The notes under the pieces: model-generated
What the model was told of the DNA's origin: nothing
What the model saw: the letters and a program-made list of their open reading frames with translations, nothing else
Databases searched by the model: none
Translations under genes and position numbers: made by a program
Part shown: positions 1 to 7,913 of the stretch, piece after piece
Layout of the letters: each line of letters starts with the position of its first letter
Position numbering within the stretch: position 1 is the first letter of the stretch
DNA from: Virgisporangium ochraceum
Lineage (GTDB): Bacteria; Actinomycetota; Actinomycetes; Mycobacteriales; Micromonosporaceae
Direction of reading: 5' to 3'
Assembly (NCBI RefSeq): GCF_016863655.1
Contig: NZ_BOPH01000102.1
Location: 62,001 to 126,000, forward strand
DNA length: 64,000 nt

Positions 1-94
1 GGCCGGTGACGGTGGCGGCCGCGGCCTCCTCCCGGCCCATCGGCACGGTGACGGCCAACCCGGCCACGATCACGGCGAGCAGTCGTCGCAGCAT
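1..94 (-). CDS. Secreted protein, N-terminal fragment (runs off the window)
   Basis: Only the first 31 codons are visible. They begin with an ATG at 92-94 on the reverse strand, preceded by a purine-rich AAGGAC ribosome site. The visible residues form a signal peptide: a basic start (MLRRLL), a hydrophobic core (AVIVAGLAVTV) and an alanine-rich end where signal peptidase would cut. The protein is therefore probably exported. Nothing of the mature part can be seen, so no function can be given. It lies just downstream of, and in the same direction as, another small secreted protein (139-561), and the two may be co-transcribed. Confidence 0.6.
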   Translation of the reverse strand, partial: MLRRLLAVIVAGLAVTVPMGREEAAAATVTG

Positions 95-138
95 GGTCCT
101 GTCCTTTCGAGGTGATGGGTCACGGGCCGGAGCGGCGG

Positions 139-561
139 TCAGCAGACCGAGGGGACGCAGCGCCGCCAGTTGCCGGTCCATCCCTTGCGCGGCACGAAGT
201 CCTGGTACCACGGGTCGGGCGACGACGTGCCCACACCCACCACGACGCGGCGGTATCCGCTCGGCGATACCGCCCACCACAGCACGACGTCGGCGCGGCC
301 GTCGCGGTCCGGCATCTGGACCCACCCACCGGAGGTGGACCAGTCGTGCCAGATGGTCCGGTCGGGCGCGATGCCGAAACACTCGTCGTACCTGCCGTCG
401 CCGGTCCAGTCGGCGGTCATGAACGCGCTGTCGCTGTTCAGCAGGTTGCCCCGGTGGAAGCACGTGACGTACACCGCGGACGCCGGTCCCGCCACGGTCA
501 GCACGACCGAGCCGGCCAGCAACAGGGGCACGGCCAGCCAGTGGAGCACGCGTATCTTCAT
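139..561 (-). CDS. Small secreted protein with FG-GAP/VCBS-like motifs
   Basis: This 140-residue protein starts at the ATG at 559-561 behind a GGGAGGGAAC ribosome site. A -10-like TAGCGT lies further upstream on the same strand (594-599). Residues 1-29 are a signal peptide ending in GPASA. The mature part carries two short acidic motifs of the FG-GAP/VCBS kind (DWTGDGRYDE and DRDGRADVVLWW), as in short actinobacterial exported proteins of unknown role. Several Trp and Cys residues suggest a folded extracellular domain. FG-GAP repeats usually form beta-propeller blades, but two are too few for a propeller, so the protein may be shortened or may oligomerise. Function unknown. Confidence 0.65.
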   Translation of the reverse strand: MKIRVLHWLAVPLLLAGSVVLTVAGPASAVYVTCFHRGNLLNSDSAFMTADWTGDGRYDECFGIAPDRTIWHDWSTSGGWVQMPDRDGRADVVLWWAVSPSGYRRVVVGVGTSSPDPWYQDFVPRKGWTGNWRRCVPSVC

Positions 562-660
562 CGGTTCCCTCCCTTTGTCCCCGGACCGCCCGAACGCTAC
601 GGATCGCCCGGAACCGCCGCATCCAACCGGGGTTTGAGGTATCTGCACCGTGGGTTGGAC

Positions 661-700
661 GCCGCCGCGGCGTTGTATCGCCGCCGCGGCGTTGTATCGT
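661..700 (+). promoter_or_regulatory. 19-bp tandem duplication that builds a promoter
   Basis: The 19-mer GCCGCCGCGGCGTTGTATC occurs twice with no gap (661-679 and 680-698). The copies place TTGTAT (673-678) 16 bases before TATCGT (695-700), which look like -35 and -10 elements. The ATG of the phosphotransferase follows 8 bases later at 709, so the transcript would be leaderless. The promoter assignment is inferred from spacing. Confidence 0.5.
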
Positions 701-708
701 CGCCGCCC

Positions 709-1479
709 ATGGGGGACCGCGAGACGCTCCAGGACGACCCGCACCGCCGCGTCGAGCGCATCGGCGACACGGTGCGCCGCCCGCTGCACCCGTGGTCGGG
801 CACCGTCCACGAGGTGCTGCGGCATCTGGACGCGGTCGGATTCCCCTACGCGCCAAGGTTTCTCGGCATCGACGACGACGGTCGCGAGGTCCTCACGTTC
901 ATCGAGGGCGAGTCCGGCGGCGCCGCCTGGGCCAAGGTCGTCGACGACGCCGGTCTCGTCGCGATGGCGCGCCTCCTGCGCGACTACCACGACGCCGTGC
1001 GTGACTTCCGTCCGACCGCCGCCCCGGGTTGGGCGGGCCACCCCGGCGACTTCGGCGCCGACGACCTGGTCTGCCACGGCGACTTCGGGCCGTGGAACCT
1101 CGTCTGGCGGGGCACCCGGCCGATCGGCATCCTCGACTGGGACTACGTGTGGCCGGCACGGCCCGTCCACGACGTGGCCTACGCGCTGGAGTACGTCGCA
1201 CCGTTCCGCGACGACGCCTTCTGCGTGGAGTCGTTGCGCCACCCCGGACCGCCGGACCGGCGGCGGAGGCTGGAGGTGTTCGCCGGGGCGTACGGGTTGA
1301 CGACCACCGCCGGCCTCGTCGACGAGGTCATCACCCAGCAGCACGAGGTCCTGCGGCGGGCGGAGGGCCTCGCCGCGCGGGGGCACGAGCCCCAGGTCAC
1401 CTGGCGGGACAACGGGATCCTCGACGAGACGGCGCGGCGGGTCGCGTGGAGCCGGGCCCACCGGCACCTGTTCGACTGA
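709..1479 (+). CDS. Phosphotransferase of the APH/choline-kinase fold
   Basis: This 256-residue protein has the hallmarks of the aminoglycoside phosphotransferase family. The catalytic loop reads CHGDFGPWN (near residues 122-130) and the metal-binding motif reads ILDWDYVWPARPVHDVAYA shortly after. The N-terminal lobe is short, ending with the hinge-like TFIEGESGG. Enzymes of this fold phosphorylate hydroxyl groups of small molecules; the real substrate cannot be read from the sequence, and similar genes are common in actinomycetes without a proven resistance role. I chose the ATG at 709 because a -10 element lies 8 bases upstream; the open frame extends further upstream but codes low-complexity sequence there. 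Confidence 0.85.
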   Translation: MGDRETLQDDPHRRVERIGDTVRRPLHPWSGTVHEVLRHLDAVGFPYAPRFLGIDDDGREVLTFIEGESGGAAWAKVVDDAGLVAMARLLRDYHDAVRDFRPTAAPGWAGHPGDFGADDLVCHGDFGPWNLVWRGTRPIGILDWDYVWPARPVHDVAYALEYVAPFRDDAFCVESLRHPGPPDRRRRLEVFAGAYGLTTTAGLVDEVITQQHEVLRRAEGLAARGHEPQVTWRDNGILDETARRVAWSRAHRHLFD

Positions 1480-1568
1480 CCGCGCCGGGCCGCGCGGTCG
1501 GGACGGCGCCTGCGCGACCGCGGCGACGTGGGTAGCATTGCGAACCCGCGTGGTAGGAGGTCATGGAG

Positions 1569-2489
1569 ATGTCTCGATACCAGGTGCTCACGGACAGCGA
1601 CGTCGACCAGTTCCTGACCCAGGGTTTCGTCGCGGTGCGGGGATGCTTCTCCCGCCGGGCGGCGGAGGAGTTCACCGGACCGGTCTGGGACCGGCTGGGG
1701 TACGCCGCCGCCGACCCGTCGACCTGGGCCGAGCCGACCGTCCACCTGGCCGGCAAGCGGAGCATCGACGTCCGCGAATTCGCGCCGAAGGCGTGGGCCG
1801 CGGTGTGCGACCTCGTCGGCGGCGAGGAACGGATCAGCACCGACCGGCCCTACGTGTGGCGCGACAGCTTCATCCTCAACCTGTGGCAGGGCGCCGACGA
1901 GCCGTGGGCGCCCGCCTCGCCGACCTCACCCGGTTGGCACAAGGACGGCGACTTCTTCCGGCACTTCCTCGACTCACCCGAGCAGGGCCTGCTGACCCTG
2001 GTGCTCTGGACCGACGTGCGGCACCAGGGCGGCGCGACGTTCGTCGCGGCCGACTCGGTCGCCCCGGTCGCCCGGTTCCTCGCCGCCCACCCCGAAGGCG
2101 CGTACCCGTTCCCGCAGCCGCCCGGCGTCGACGACGCACCGGTCTTCTCCTTCTCCGACCTCGTCGCGTCGTGCGAGGAGTTCGTCGAGGCGACCGGCGA
2201 GGCCGGCGACGTCTACCTCCTGCACCCGTACATCCTGCATGCCAAGTCGCAGAACACGCTCCGGCTGCCCCGGATCATCACCAACCCACCGCTGACCCTC
2301 GCCGAGCCGATGCGGTTCGACCGCGCCGATCCGAGCCTCGTCGAACAGGCCGTGCTGCGCGCGCTCGGCACCTCGAGCCACCCGTTCACCCGGACCGCCG
2401 AGCGCCAGGAACTGGTGCCGCCGCGCGTCGCGCTCCAGCGGGAGCGGATGGCCGAGGAGGAGCGGCGGCTCGCCGGCAGGGCGCGCTGA
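1569..2489 (+). CDS. Phytanoyl-CoA dioxygenase (PhyH) family protein
   Basis: This protein of about 306 residues belongs to the Fe(II)/2-oxoglutarate oxygenases of the PhyH type. The proximal iron ligands are in GWHKDGDFF (H-x-D), the distal histidine is in LLHPYILHAKSQN, and the arginine that holds 2-oxoglutarate is in LRLPRIITNPPL. An AGGAGG ribosome site at 1555-1560 is 8 bases from the ATG at 1569 but only 2 bases from the in-frame ATG at 1563, so I prefer the second start (MSRYQV). A -10-like TAGCAT lies at 1533-1538. Such enzymes hydroxylate lipids or natural products; the substrate is unknown. The next gene starts 4 bases after the stop. Confidence 0.85.
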   Translation: MSRYQVLTDSDVDQFLTQGFVAVRGCFSRRAAEEFTGPVWDRLGYAAADPSTWAEPTVHLAGKRSIDVREFAPKAWAAVCDLVGGEERISTDRPYVWRDSFILNLWQGADEPWAPASPTSPGWHKDGDFFRHFLDSPEQGLLTLVLWTDVRHQGGATFVAADSVAPVARFLAAHPEGAYPFPQPPGVDDAPVFSFSDLVASCEEFVEATGEAGDVYLLHPYILHAKSQNTLRLPRIITNPPLTLAEPMRFDRADPSLVEQAVLRALGTSSHPFTRTAERQELVPPRVALQRERMAEEERRLAGRAR

Positions 2490-2493
2490 GCGG

Positions 2494-3205
2494 TTGCCGA
2501 CCACCATCGCCGACCTCGCCGCCGATCCCGCGCCGCTGACGCGCCGCCTCGTCGTGGGTCGGGAGGCGTTCGTCCTCCGCGCGTTGCTGCCGTCGGACAC
2601 CGCCGCCATGACGGCGTTTCTCGACGGGCTGTCGGAGACCAGCCGCGCGTTCTGGCACGGCGACGTCGACGCCGCCGACCAGGCGGCCGAGTGGGTCGAG
2701 GCGATCGGACGCTACGACAAGCTGCGCCTCGTGATCCACCGGGAGGACACCCCCGGGCGGCTGGACGGCATGGTCGACCTCAGCTTCTGCGTGCCGGACG
2801 TCGCCGAGCTGTCCCGGTACGCGGGCTACGGCATCGCGCTGGACCCGCGACGCACGGCCCGCTTCGGTCCGTGCGTGTCCGACGCCCGGCGGGGGACCGG
2901 ACTCGCGGCCGCGATGCTGCCACCGACCTGGGACGCGGTGCGGCTGCTCGGCTGCGACCGGGTCGTCCTGTACGGGGGGTGTGCACGCGGGAAACGGTCG
3001 CGCGCGACGGTTCTACCGGCGGCACGGGTTCCTCGACGCGGGCACGTTCGACGGCGGCGCCGGCATCGACATGACGCTCGACATCGGTCGATCCGGCGCA
3101 CCCGACGACGGCCCGGCCGCGGCGCTGTCGGCCGGTGCCGGACGCGCGCACGAGGACCTGCTGCGGACGGTCGAGCGTGAGGTGCTCGACCTGCGGCTGC
3201 GTTGA
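2494..3205 (+). pseudogene. GNAT-family acetyltransferase broken by a one-base frameshift
   Basis: Translation from the TTG at 2494 gives an acetyltransferase fold up to CDRVVLYGG. The sequence then continues sensibly only in the next frame (VHAGNGRARRFYRRHGFLDAG, ending at 3205). The break is at the run of six G at 2974-2979; a seventh G would restore an unbroken protein of about 236 residues. The C-terminal NGRARRFYRRHGF is the typical GNAT acetyl-CoA-proximal motif. The gene starts 4 bases after the PhyH stop, so the two were probably translated together. A sequencing error in the G run is as likely as true inactivation. Substrate unknown. Confidence 0.75.
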
Positions 3206-3217
3206 GAGGGGCCGTGG

Positions 3218-3943
3218 CTACGCTTCGCCGACGCACAGGATGAGGTCGTTGGCCGTGCCGACGTCGTCGATGAACAGGATGTCGGTGGTCTCCTCGACCG
3301 CGTCGCACACGTCGTCGCGGCTGGCGTCGACGCCGTCGCGCCGCAGGAACACCTTCATCGCGCCGGCGTCGGAGCACTTGGCCGGCTTCACCTCGCGGTT
3401 GGTGCCGGTGATCGTCAGACAGTCGCCCTGCTTGAACCCGTCGAGGTCGCCTTCGAGGTCGTAGCTCGACGGCGAACCGGTGGACGTGGGCGTCGGAGCC
3501 TTCGTCGGCGTCGCCGACGGGGTCGCGGGCGCGCCCGTCGTCGCCGTGGCCGGGGCCGACCCGGCGGCGGCCGGGTCCGTATCCTCGTCCGACGAGGTCA
3601 GGGCGACCACGGCGATGCCCGCCACGCAGAACAGCAGGAACCCACCGATCACCGCGCCCACGATCATCAACGGGGTCTTGCTGCTCGCCGGTCGCGGCGC
3701 GCCGGGACCCGGGAGCTGGGGACCGGGGTACTGGGGACCCGGGTACTGGGGACCCGGTTGGCCCTGCTGGTACGGGTTGGCGTACGGGGGAGACGACTGC
3801 TGCTGGGCGTACGGGTCGTGCTGGTACGGCTGCTGGGCGTACGGATCGTTCGGGTACGGCTGCTGCGGCGCGTACGGGTCGTGCTGGTAGGGCTGCTGGT
3901 CGTGCGGCGACCAGTTGTCCGGCCCATTGCCCTGCGGATACAT
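3218..3943 (-). CDS. Pro/Gln/Tyr-rich single-pass membrane protein
   Basis: This 241-residue protein starts at the ATG at 3941-3943 behind GGAGGGAAC. Residues 1-80 are low-complexity cytoplasmic sequence with repeats of QPYQHDPYAQQ and PQYPG. One membrane helix follows (MIVGAVIGGFLLFCVAGIAVV), then a Ser/Thr/Pro/Ala linker, and an outside domain of about 80 residues with four cysteines (GDCLTI, PAKCSD, DDVCDA, LILCVG). This layout is typical of the many actinobacterial proteins with a disordered head and a small septum- or wall-facing tail. Function unknown. It converges on the broken acetyltransferase, with only 12 bases between the two stops. Confidence 0.8.
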   Translation of the reverse strand: MYPQGNGPDNWSPHDQQPYQHDPYAPQQPYPNDPYAQQPYQHDPYAQQQSSPPYANPYQQGQPGPQYPGPQYPGPQLPGPGAPRPASSKTPLMIVGAVIGGFLLFCVAGIAVVALTSSDEDTDPAAAGSAPATATTGAPATPSATPTKAPTPTSTGSPSSYDLEGDLDGFKQGDCLTITGTNREVKPAKCSDAGAMKVFLRRDGVDASRDDVCDAVEETTDILFIDDVGTANDLILCVGEA

Positions 3944-4045
3944 GCTGTTCCCTCCATCGATGCCGCACACCCTAGCGGAGGGACGCTCGTGTTCAGGGGC
4001 CGGTCGCTGTCCCGGCAATTACCCGACAGTTGTCCCGGCAGGCGG

Positions 4046-4504
4046 TCAGCCGCCCGCCGGCCGGAGGGACGCCATCGTCCGCTCGGGCTCCCAGAACGCC
4101 TTCATCGACGTGATCCGTCCGTCGCCGTCGACGACGTACACCATGATCAGCTCGGTGGTGGCGTGGCTGCCGTCACCGAAGACGGTCCTGATCCGCCCGA
4201 TGTTGGCGCAGCTGTCGGCTCCCGGGTTGGCGAAGGAGCCGGTGATGGTGAACTCGAACCTGGCGACCGTGGCGATCGCCTTCTCCCAGAACGCCGTGAG
4301 GCCCTCGTGCCCGCGATGGCCGGCGCCCGCCGGGTCGAACATCGACGGCCCGACCGGGTCCTCGAGCACCGCGTCCTCGGCGTACACGGCCAGCCACGCG
4401 GCGAGGTCGCCGTCCGCGACGGCCGAGTAGGAGCGCTGCGAGGCGGCGCGGGCCGGGTGGGGATCGTTGGGGGCGTTCCAGGTCACCGCGTCCGACGTGA
4501 GCAT
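4046..4504 (-). CDS. SnoaL/NTF2-like protein, possible steroid-pathway isomerase-like
   Basis: This 152-residue protein has the cone-shaped NTF2/SnoaL fold signature: an N-terminal helix with YSAVADGDLAAWLAVYAEDAV, then LEDPVGPSMF, HRGHEGLTAFWEKAI, and a closing strand pair (ITSMKAFWEPERTM). Family members include ketosteroid isomerases, polyketide cyclases and binding proteins without catalysis. The gene has a -10-like TACGAT 7 bases upstream of its ATG (4512-4517 on the other strand), so it should be leaderless. The palindrome at 4527-4540 matches the KstR steroid-regulator motif, which points to a role in sterol or steroid metabolism. That role is inferred from the operator, not from a catalytic signature. 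Confidence 0.75.
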   Translation of the reverse strand: MLTSDAVTWNAPNDPHPARAASQRSYSAVADGDLAAWLAVYAEDAVLEDPVGPSMFDPAGAGHRGHEGLTAFWEKAIATVARFEFTITGSFANPGADSCANIGRIRTVFGDGSHATTELIMVYVVDGDGRITSMKAFWEPERTMASLRPAGG

Positions 4505-4526
4505 GCCGACGATCGTACGGCGAAAC

Positions 4527-4540
4527 TAGAACGTGTTCTA
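4527..4540. promoter_or_regulatory. KstR-type operator TAGAACGTGTTCTA
   Basis: This is a perfect inverted repeat (TAGAAC-GT-GTTCTA) that fits the published KstR motif TnnAACnnGTTnnA at every fixed position. It lies 23 bases upstream of the SnoaL-like gene start and would cover its -35 region. KstR is the TetR-family repressor of cholesterol catabolism in mycolic-acid actinobacteria. No kstR gene is in the window. Confidence 0.6.
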
Positions 4541-4565
4541 GGTGCTGACCGCGGGTGGACCGGTG

Positions 4566-5090
4566 TCAGGCCGGCGCCGGATCGGACGCCAGCCGGGCGT
4601 GCACCTCGACGTCGAAACGCTCGTCGCCGTAGCGGAGCTTCTGCCGCTCCAGCCCTTCCACGAGGAAGCCGGCCCGCCGGGCGACGACGCAGGAAGCCGG
4701 GTTGTCGGTCCGGTGGCCGAGCTCCAGCCGGAACAACCCGCCCTCCTCGAAGGCCCAGGCGGCCACCGCGCCCGCCGCGGCCGACGCCACGCCCCGGCCG
4801 CGTGCCCGCTCCACGGTCCAGTACGACAACCAGCCGGTGTCGTGGCGGCGGCTGATGTCGGTGACCGCGACGTTGCCCAGAACCCCGTCGCCGTCGACCA
4901 CGGCGAAGCTCCATCCCCGTCCCGAGGCGAAGTCGTCGACGCGGGCGGCGAGCCAGCGTTCGGCCGCGCCCGCGGCGTCCATCGGCTCGGGCGCCTGGCG
5001 CGCCATGTCGGGCCCGGCGAAGGCGGCCCGCACCGCGGTCGCGTCGTCCGGGTGCCACGGCCGCAGCGTGAATCGTCCAGCACGGATCAT
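4566..5090 (-). CDS. GNAT acetyltransferase, RimJ/RimL-like (Acetyltransf_3)
   Basis: This 174-residue protein shows the usual order of the RimJ/RimL-type acetyltransferases: RFTLRPWHPDDA at the N-terminus, a central VLGNVAVTDI strand, the acetyl-CoA loop RARGRGVASAA, and the C-terminal NPASCVVARRAGF followed by GLERQKLRYGDERFD. These enzymes acetylate protein N-termini or small amines; the target here is unknown. I chose the ATG at 5088-5090 (MIRAGRFTL) because family proteins begin there; the frame continues upstream without similarity. It stands alone between the SnoaL-like gene and a divergent SMI1-like gene. Confidence 0.85.
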   Translation of the reverse strand: MIRAGRFTLRPWHPDDATAVRAAFAGPDMARQAPEPMDAAGAAERWLAARVDDFASGRGWSFAVVDGDGVLGNVAVTDISRRHDTGWLSYWTVERARGRGVASAAAGAVAAWAFEEGGLFRLELGHRTDNPASCVVARRAGFLVEGLERQKLRYGDERFDVEVHARLASDPAPA

Positions 5091-5240
5091 CCCGACATCA
5101 TCCGGGTGACCGGCGGTCGCGGTCGCGCGCATTTCCGCGTCCGAACGCCCACGCGACCATCAGCGGAAACTCGCGTTCCCACAGGGGCTGATGGGCCATC
5201 TCCGCGTGTGCGGCGGGCCGGGCGACTAGAGTTCCGTGGC

Positions 5241-5870
5241 GTGGCGGACGGGCTCGACCAGGGCGTTGACCGCGCCGGGCGGCTCGGCCGGGAGGCGATG
5301 CGGCGGCTGCGGTCGCGGTCGGTCTGCGCGATCGATCCCGGCCTGACCGACGCCGAACTGCACCGGGTCGAGGAGGAGTTCGGCATCCGGTTCGCCGACG
5401 ACCACCGGGCGTTCCTGTCCGCCGGGCTGCCGGTGAACACCTGGCCACGGCGGCGCGAGCCCGGGGTCATCCACACCCACCCCGAGCCGTGGCCGGACTG
5501 GCGCCACGGAGATCGCGACGCGCTGCGTGACCTGCTCGACTGGCCGGTCCAAGGCGTGCTGACCGACGTGCGCGCCGGTGTCTACTGGCACGACGGCTGG
5601 GGACCGCGACCCACCGACGCGGCGACCGCGTCGGCCACCGCGGAGCGGATGCTGACGCGGCTTCCGCCGATGGTCCCGGTGTACGGACACCGGTTCCTGC
5701 CCGGCGGGCACGGCACCTTCGCCCATCCCGTGCTGTCCATCTGGGGGACGGACGTCATCTACTACGGCCTGGACCTCGCCGACTACATCGACAGGGAGTT
5801 CGGCCGGACGAGAGGCGACGACGCGTGGGAGCCGCGCGCCACCGCCGAGTTCTGGCGCGACCTGGTCTGA
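5241..5870 (+). CDS. SMI1/KNR4 (SUKH)-like protein
   Basis: The protein of about 209 residues starts at a GTG 8 bases after a TAGAGT -10-like element (5227-5232), so it is probably leaderless. Residues 30-60 read LTDAELHRVEEEFGIRFADDHRAFLSAGLP, the opening motif of SUKH/SMI1-KNR4 domains. Aromatic-rich stretches (GVIHTHPEPWPDW, VYWHDGWGPRP) and the conserved SIWGTDVIYYGLDLADYIDREFG follow. SUKH proteins often act as immunity proteins or as scaffolds. There is no toxin gene beside it, and this single-domain form is widespread in actinobacteria, so an immunity role is only a possibility. Confidence 0.8.
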   Translation: MADGLDQGVDRAGRLGREAMRRLRSRSVCAIDPGLTDAELHRVEEEFGIRFADDHRAFLSAGLPVNTWPRRREPGVIHTHPEPWPDWRHGDRDALRDLLDWPVQGVLTDVRAGVYWHDGWGPRPTDAATASATAERMLTRLPPMVPVYGHRFLPGGHGTFAHPVLSIWGTDVIYYGLDLADYIDREFGRTRGDDAWEPRATAEFWRDLV

Positions 5871-5881
5871 CCGGCGGGGTC

Positions 5882-7186
5882 TCACCGGGGTTGGTGCTGC
5901 CGCCGGCTCGCGATCAGCGTGTCGACGACCTCGGCGAGGTGCAGCGGGCCGCGGGTGGCGGCCATCCGCTCGGCCATCCGGCGCGCCGCGGCGCGGTAGC
6001 GGTCGTCGTCGAGGACGGCACGGACGTGGCGGCGGACCGCGGCCGGCGCGGGGGTCTCGCTCCGGATGCGGCGGCCGACGCCCGACCAGGCGATCCGGGC
6101 GATGACCTCGGGCTTGTCCTCCTGCCGGCCGGCGCCGACGAGGGGCACACCGTGGCGCAACGCGTACTGCACCCCGCCGTAGCCGCCGTTGGTGACGAAC
6201 ACGGCGGTCTTCGGTAGGAGCAGGTCGTAGGGGAGGAACTCGGCGGCGCGGGCGTTGGACGGCAGCGGCGGCAGCGTGTCCACCGGCCGTCCGCCGGTCG
6301 CGACGACGACGAGCACGTCCTCCCCGGCCAGGCCCTCGAGGGCCGGCGCGATGAGCTGACCGTAGTCCCGGTTGGCGATGGTGCCCTGGGTGAGGTGGAC
6401 GACGGGCCGGGACCCGTCCAGCTCGTCCCACCAGGACGGCAGCGGGGTCGACGGTGCGGAGCCGAGGATCGGGCCCACGAAGTGCAGCGAGTCGGGAGCG
6501 TCGGACCGGGGGTACTCGAACTCGGCGACGGTGAACTGCGCGACGGCGTCGGCGTGCCGCGGCCAGTCGAGCACCGGGAAGGGGATCGGGCGGCCGTGCA
6601 GCCGGTGGAAGATCCCGTCGGCGACGCGCTGGGCGTTCGCGAACACCATCCGGTTGGTCACGGCGGTCAGCGCGGCGTTGCGCATCCGGCCCAGCGGGCC
6701 GCGCAGGGGAGTGAGGCCCATCCCGAACGGCGCGGTGTCGCGGCTGGTCATGGGCAGCGGGCAGATGCCGCACATCACGACCGGTGGGCGGGTGCCGGCC
6801 GGGTGGCCGAGGAGGAACGCGCCGCCGATGAACGCGGGGTCGGTCAGGACCACGTCGGCGGGCACGGCCGCGTGCGCGGCCATGACCGTGTCGTACTGGA
6901 CCGGGCCGGGACGCACGAAGATGTGCTCGATGTCGTGGGCGGCGGCCTTGGCCCCGCTGAGGGCGGCGCGCTCGGGGAAGACCGCGTTCCAGTCCTGCCG
7001 GTCGTCGTAGTCGGCCTCGGCGGGCAGCGGCAGGAACTCGGCCCCGGTGGCCGAGACGGCGGCGGCGAACCGCGACCCGGTGACGAACCGCACCCGGTCT
7101 CCGCGCCGCGCGAAGTGCCGCGCGACCGGGAGCAGCGGCGTGATGTGGCCGTGGACGGGAACGGACGCGATCAGGACGGACGACAT
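5882..7186 (-). CDS. Macrolide-type glycosyltransferase (MGT/UGT family, GT1)
   Basis: This 434-residue GT-B enzyme starts at the ATG at 7184-7186 with VLIASVPVHGHITPLLPVARHF; His13 in VHGH is the usual catalytic base. The C-terminal nucleotide-sugar site reads VFVTNGGYGGVQYALRHGVPLV, then GRQEDKPEVIARI; most family members have HGG where this has NGG. Such enzymes glucosylate macrolides and other aglycones and can give self-resistance. The gene is divergent from a TetR-type regulator with 76 bases between the starts, an arrangement that suggests control by that regulator. The acceptor is unknown. Confidence 0.85.
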   Translation of the reverse strand: MSSVLIASVPVHGHITPLLPVARHFARRGDRVRFVTGSRFAAAVSATGAEFLPLPAEADYDDRQDWNAVFPERAALSGAKAAAHDIEHIFVRPGPVQYDTVMAAHAAVPADVVLTDPAFIGGAFLLGHPAGTRPPVVMCGICPLPMTSRDTAPFGMGLTPLRGPLGRMRNAALTAVTNRMVFANAQRVADGIFHRLHGRPIPFPVLDWPRHADAVAQFTVAEFEYPRSDAPDSLHFVGPILGSAPSTPLPSWWDELDGSRPVVHLTQGTIANRDYGQLIAPALEGLAGEDVLVVVATGGRPVDTLPPLPSNARAAEFLPYDLLLPKTAVFVTNGGYGGVQYALRHGVPLVGAGRQEDKPEVIARIAWSGVGRRIRSETPAPAAVRRHVRAVLDDDRYRAAARRMAERMAATRGPLHLAEVVDTLIASRRQHQPR

Positions 7187-7262
7187 GGTGGCTCCCGGGA
7201 CGGAACACGAATAAGATTCAGTGCCATGGCGGAGTATTCATCTGCATGGCAGGGTAGCCAAT
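7187..7262. promoter_or_regulatory. Shared divergent promoter region of the glycosyltransferase and TetR genes
   Basis: This 76-base stretch is less GC-rich than its surroundings. It contains GAATAAGATTC (GAAT/ATTC arms), the palindrome GCCATGGC and a TATTCATC segment. These are candidate TetR-operator or promoter parts; I could not assign a single convincing operator. Confidence 0.35.
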
Positions 7263-7910
7263 ATGGCGGACGCTGAGAACCCGGTCCGCGCCTACCGGTC
7301 GGAACTCCGACAGCGTCAGGCGGCCGAGACCCGGCAGCGCGTCGTCGCGGCCGCCGGCGAGGTGTTCAGCGAGAACGGGTACCAGGCCGCGACGTACGCG
7401 CAGATCGCGAAGCGGGCCGGCGTGTCGGTCGAGACGGTGCGCGGCCACGGCCCGAAGTCGTCCCTCATGTGGGCCGCCGTCGAGCTGGCCTCGTTCGGGG
7501 TCGAGGGCGCCGTCGACGTGTTCGAGACCGATCTCGGCCGGGCACTCGCCGCGGTCGGCGGGCCGGACGGGTTCGCCGCGTTCATCGGCGACGCGATGGT
7601 GGCGATCAACGGGCCGGCGGCCGGCGTGTGGACGGCGGTCACCGGCGCCGCGCACGGCGACCCGGAGCTACGCACGCACCTCGCCGACCGGCTGGCCGGG
7701 ATCAGGGCGCAGGTGGAACGCGTCCTCCGGTGGGCCGCCGACCGCGGCTGGCTGCGTACCGACGTCCCGTTCGACGACGTCGTCGAGGCGTGCTGCGTCG
7801 TCACCAGCGTCGAGGGCTACGTCCGCTTCGTCCGCGTCGACGGCCTGTCCACCGCGCGGTACCGGGACTTCATCGTCCGTACGGTCCGGGACACGATCCT
7901 GGCCCGGTGA
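7263..7910 (+). CDS. TetR-family transcriptional regulator
   Basis: This 215-residue protein has an N-terminal helix-turn-helix: RQRVVAAAGEVFSENGYQAATYAQIAKRAGVSVETVRGHGPKSSL, close to the TetR consensus but with GHGPKS where YYHFGSK-like residues usually stand. The rest is a helical ligand-binding domain. I chose the ATG at 7263. The gene is divergent from the macrolide-type glycosyltransferase, so it probably represses that gene and itself until a ligand binds. The stop lies 4 bases from the stop of the convergent membrane-protein gene. Confidence 0.85.
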   Translation: MADAENPVRAYRSELRQRQAAETRQRVVAAAGEVFSENGYQAATYAQIAKRAGVSVETVRGHGPKSSLMWAAVELASFGVEGAVDVFETDLGRALAAVGGPDGFAAFIGDAMVAINGPAAGVWTAVTGAAHGDPELRTHLADRLAGIRAQVERVLRWAADRGWLRTDVPFDDVVEACCVVTSVEGYVRFVRVDGLSTARYRDFIVRTVRDTILAR

Positions 7911-7913
7911 CGG

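Noticed and set aside
139..1467. Very long reverse-strand frames over the phosphotransferase region and similar long antisense frames elsewhere
   Set aside because: They are shadows caused by high GC. Their sequences are Arg/Pro/Gly-rich without family motifs, while the opposite strand codes for clear domains.
5241..5870. SMI1/KNR4-like protein as immunity partner of a local toxin
   Set aside because: No polymorphic toxin, Rhs or secretion gene is near it in the window.
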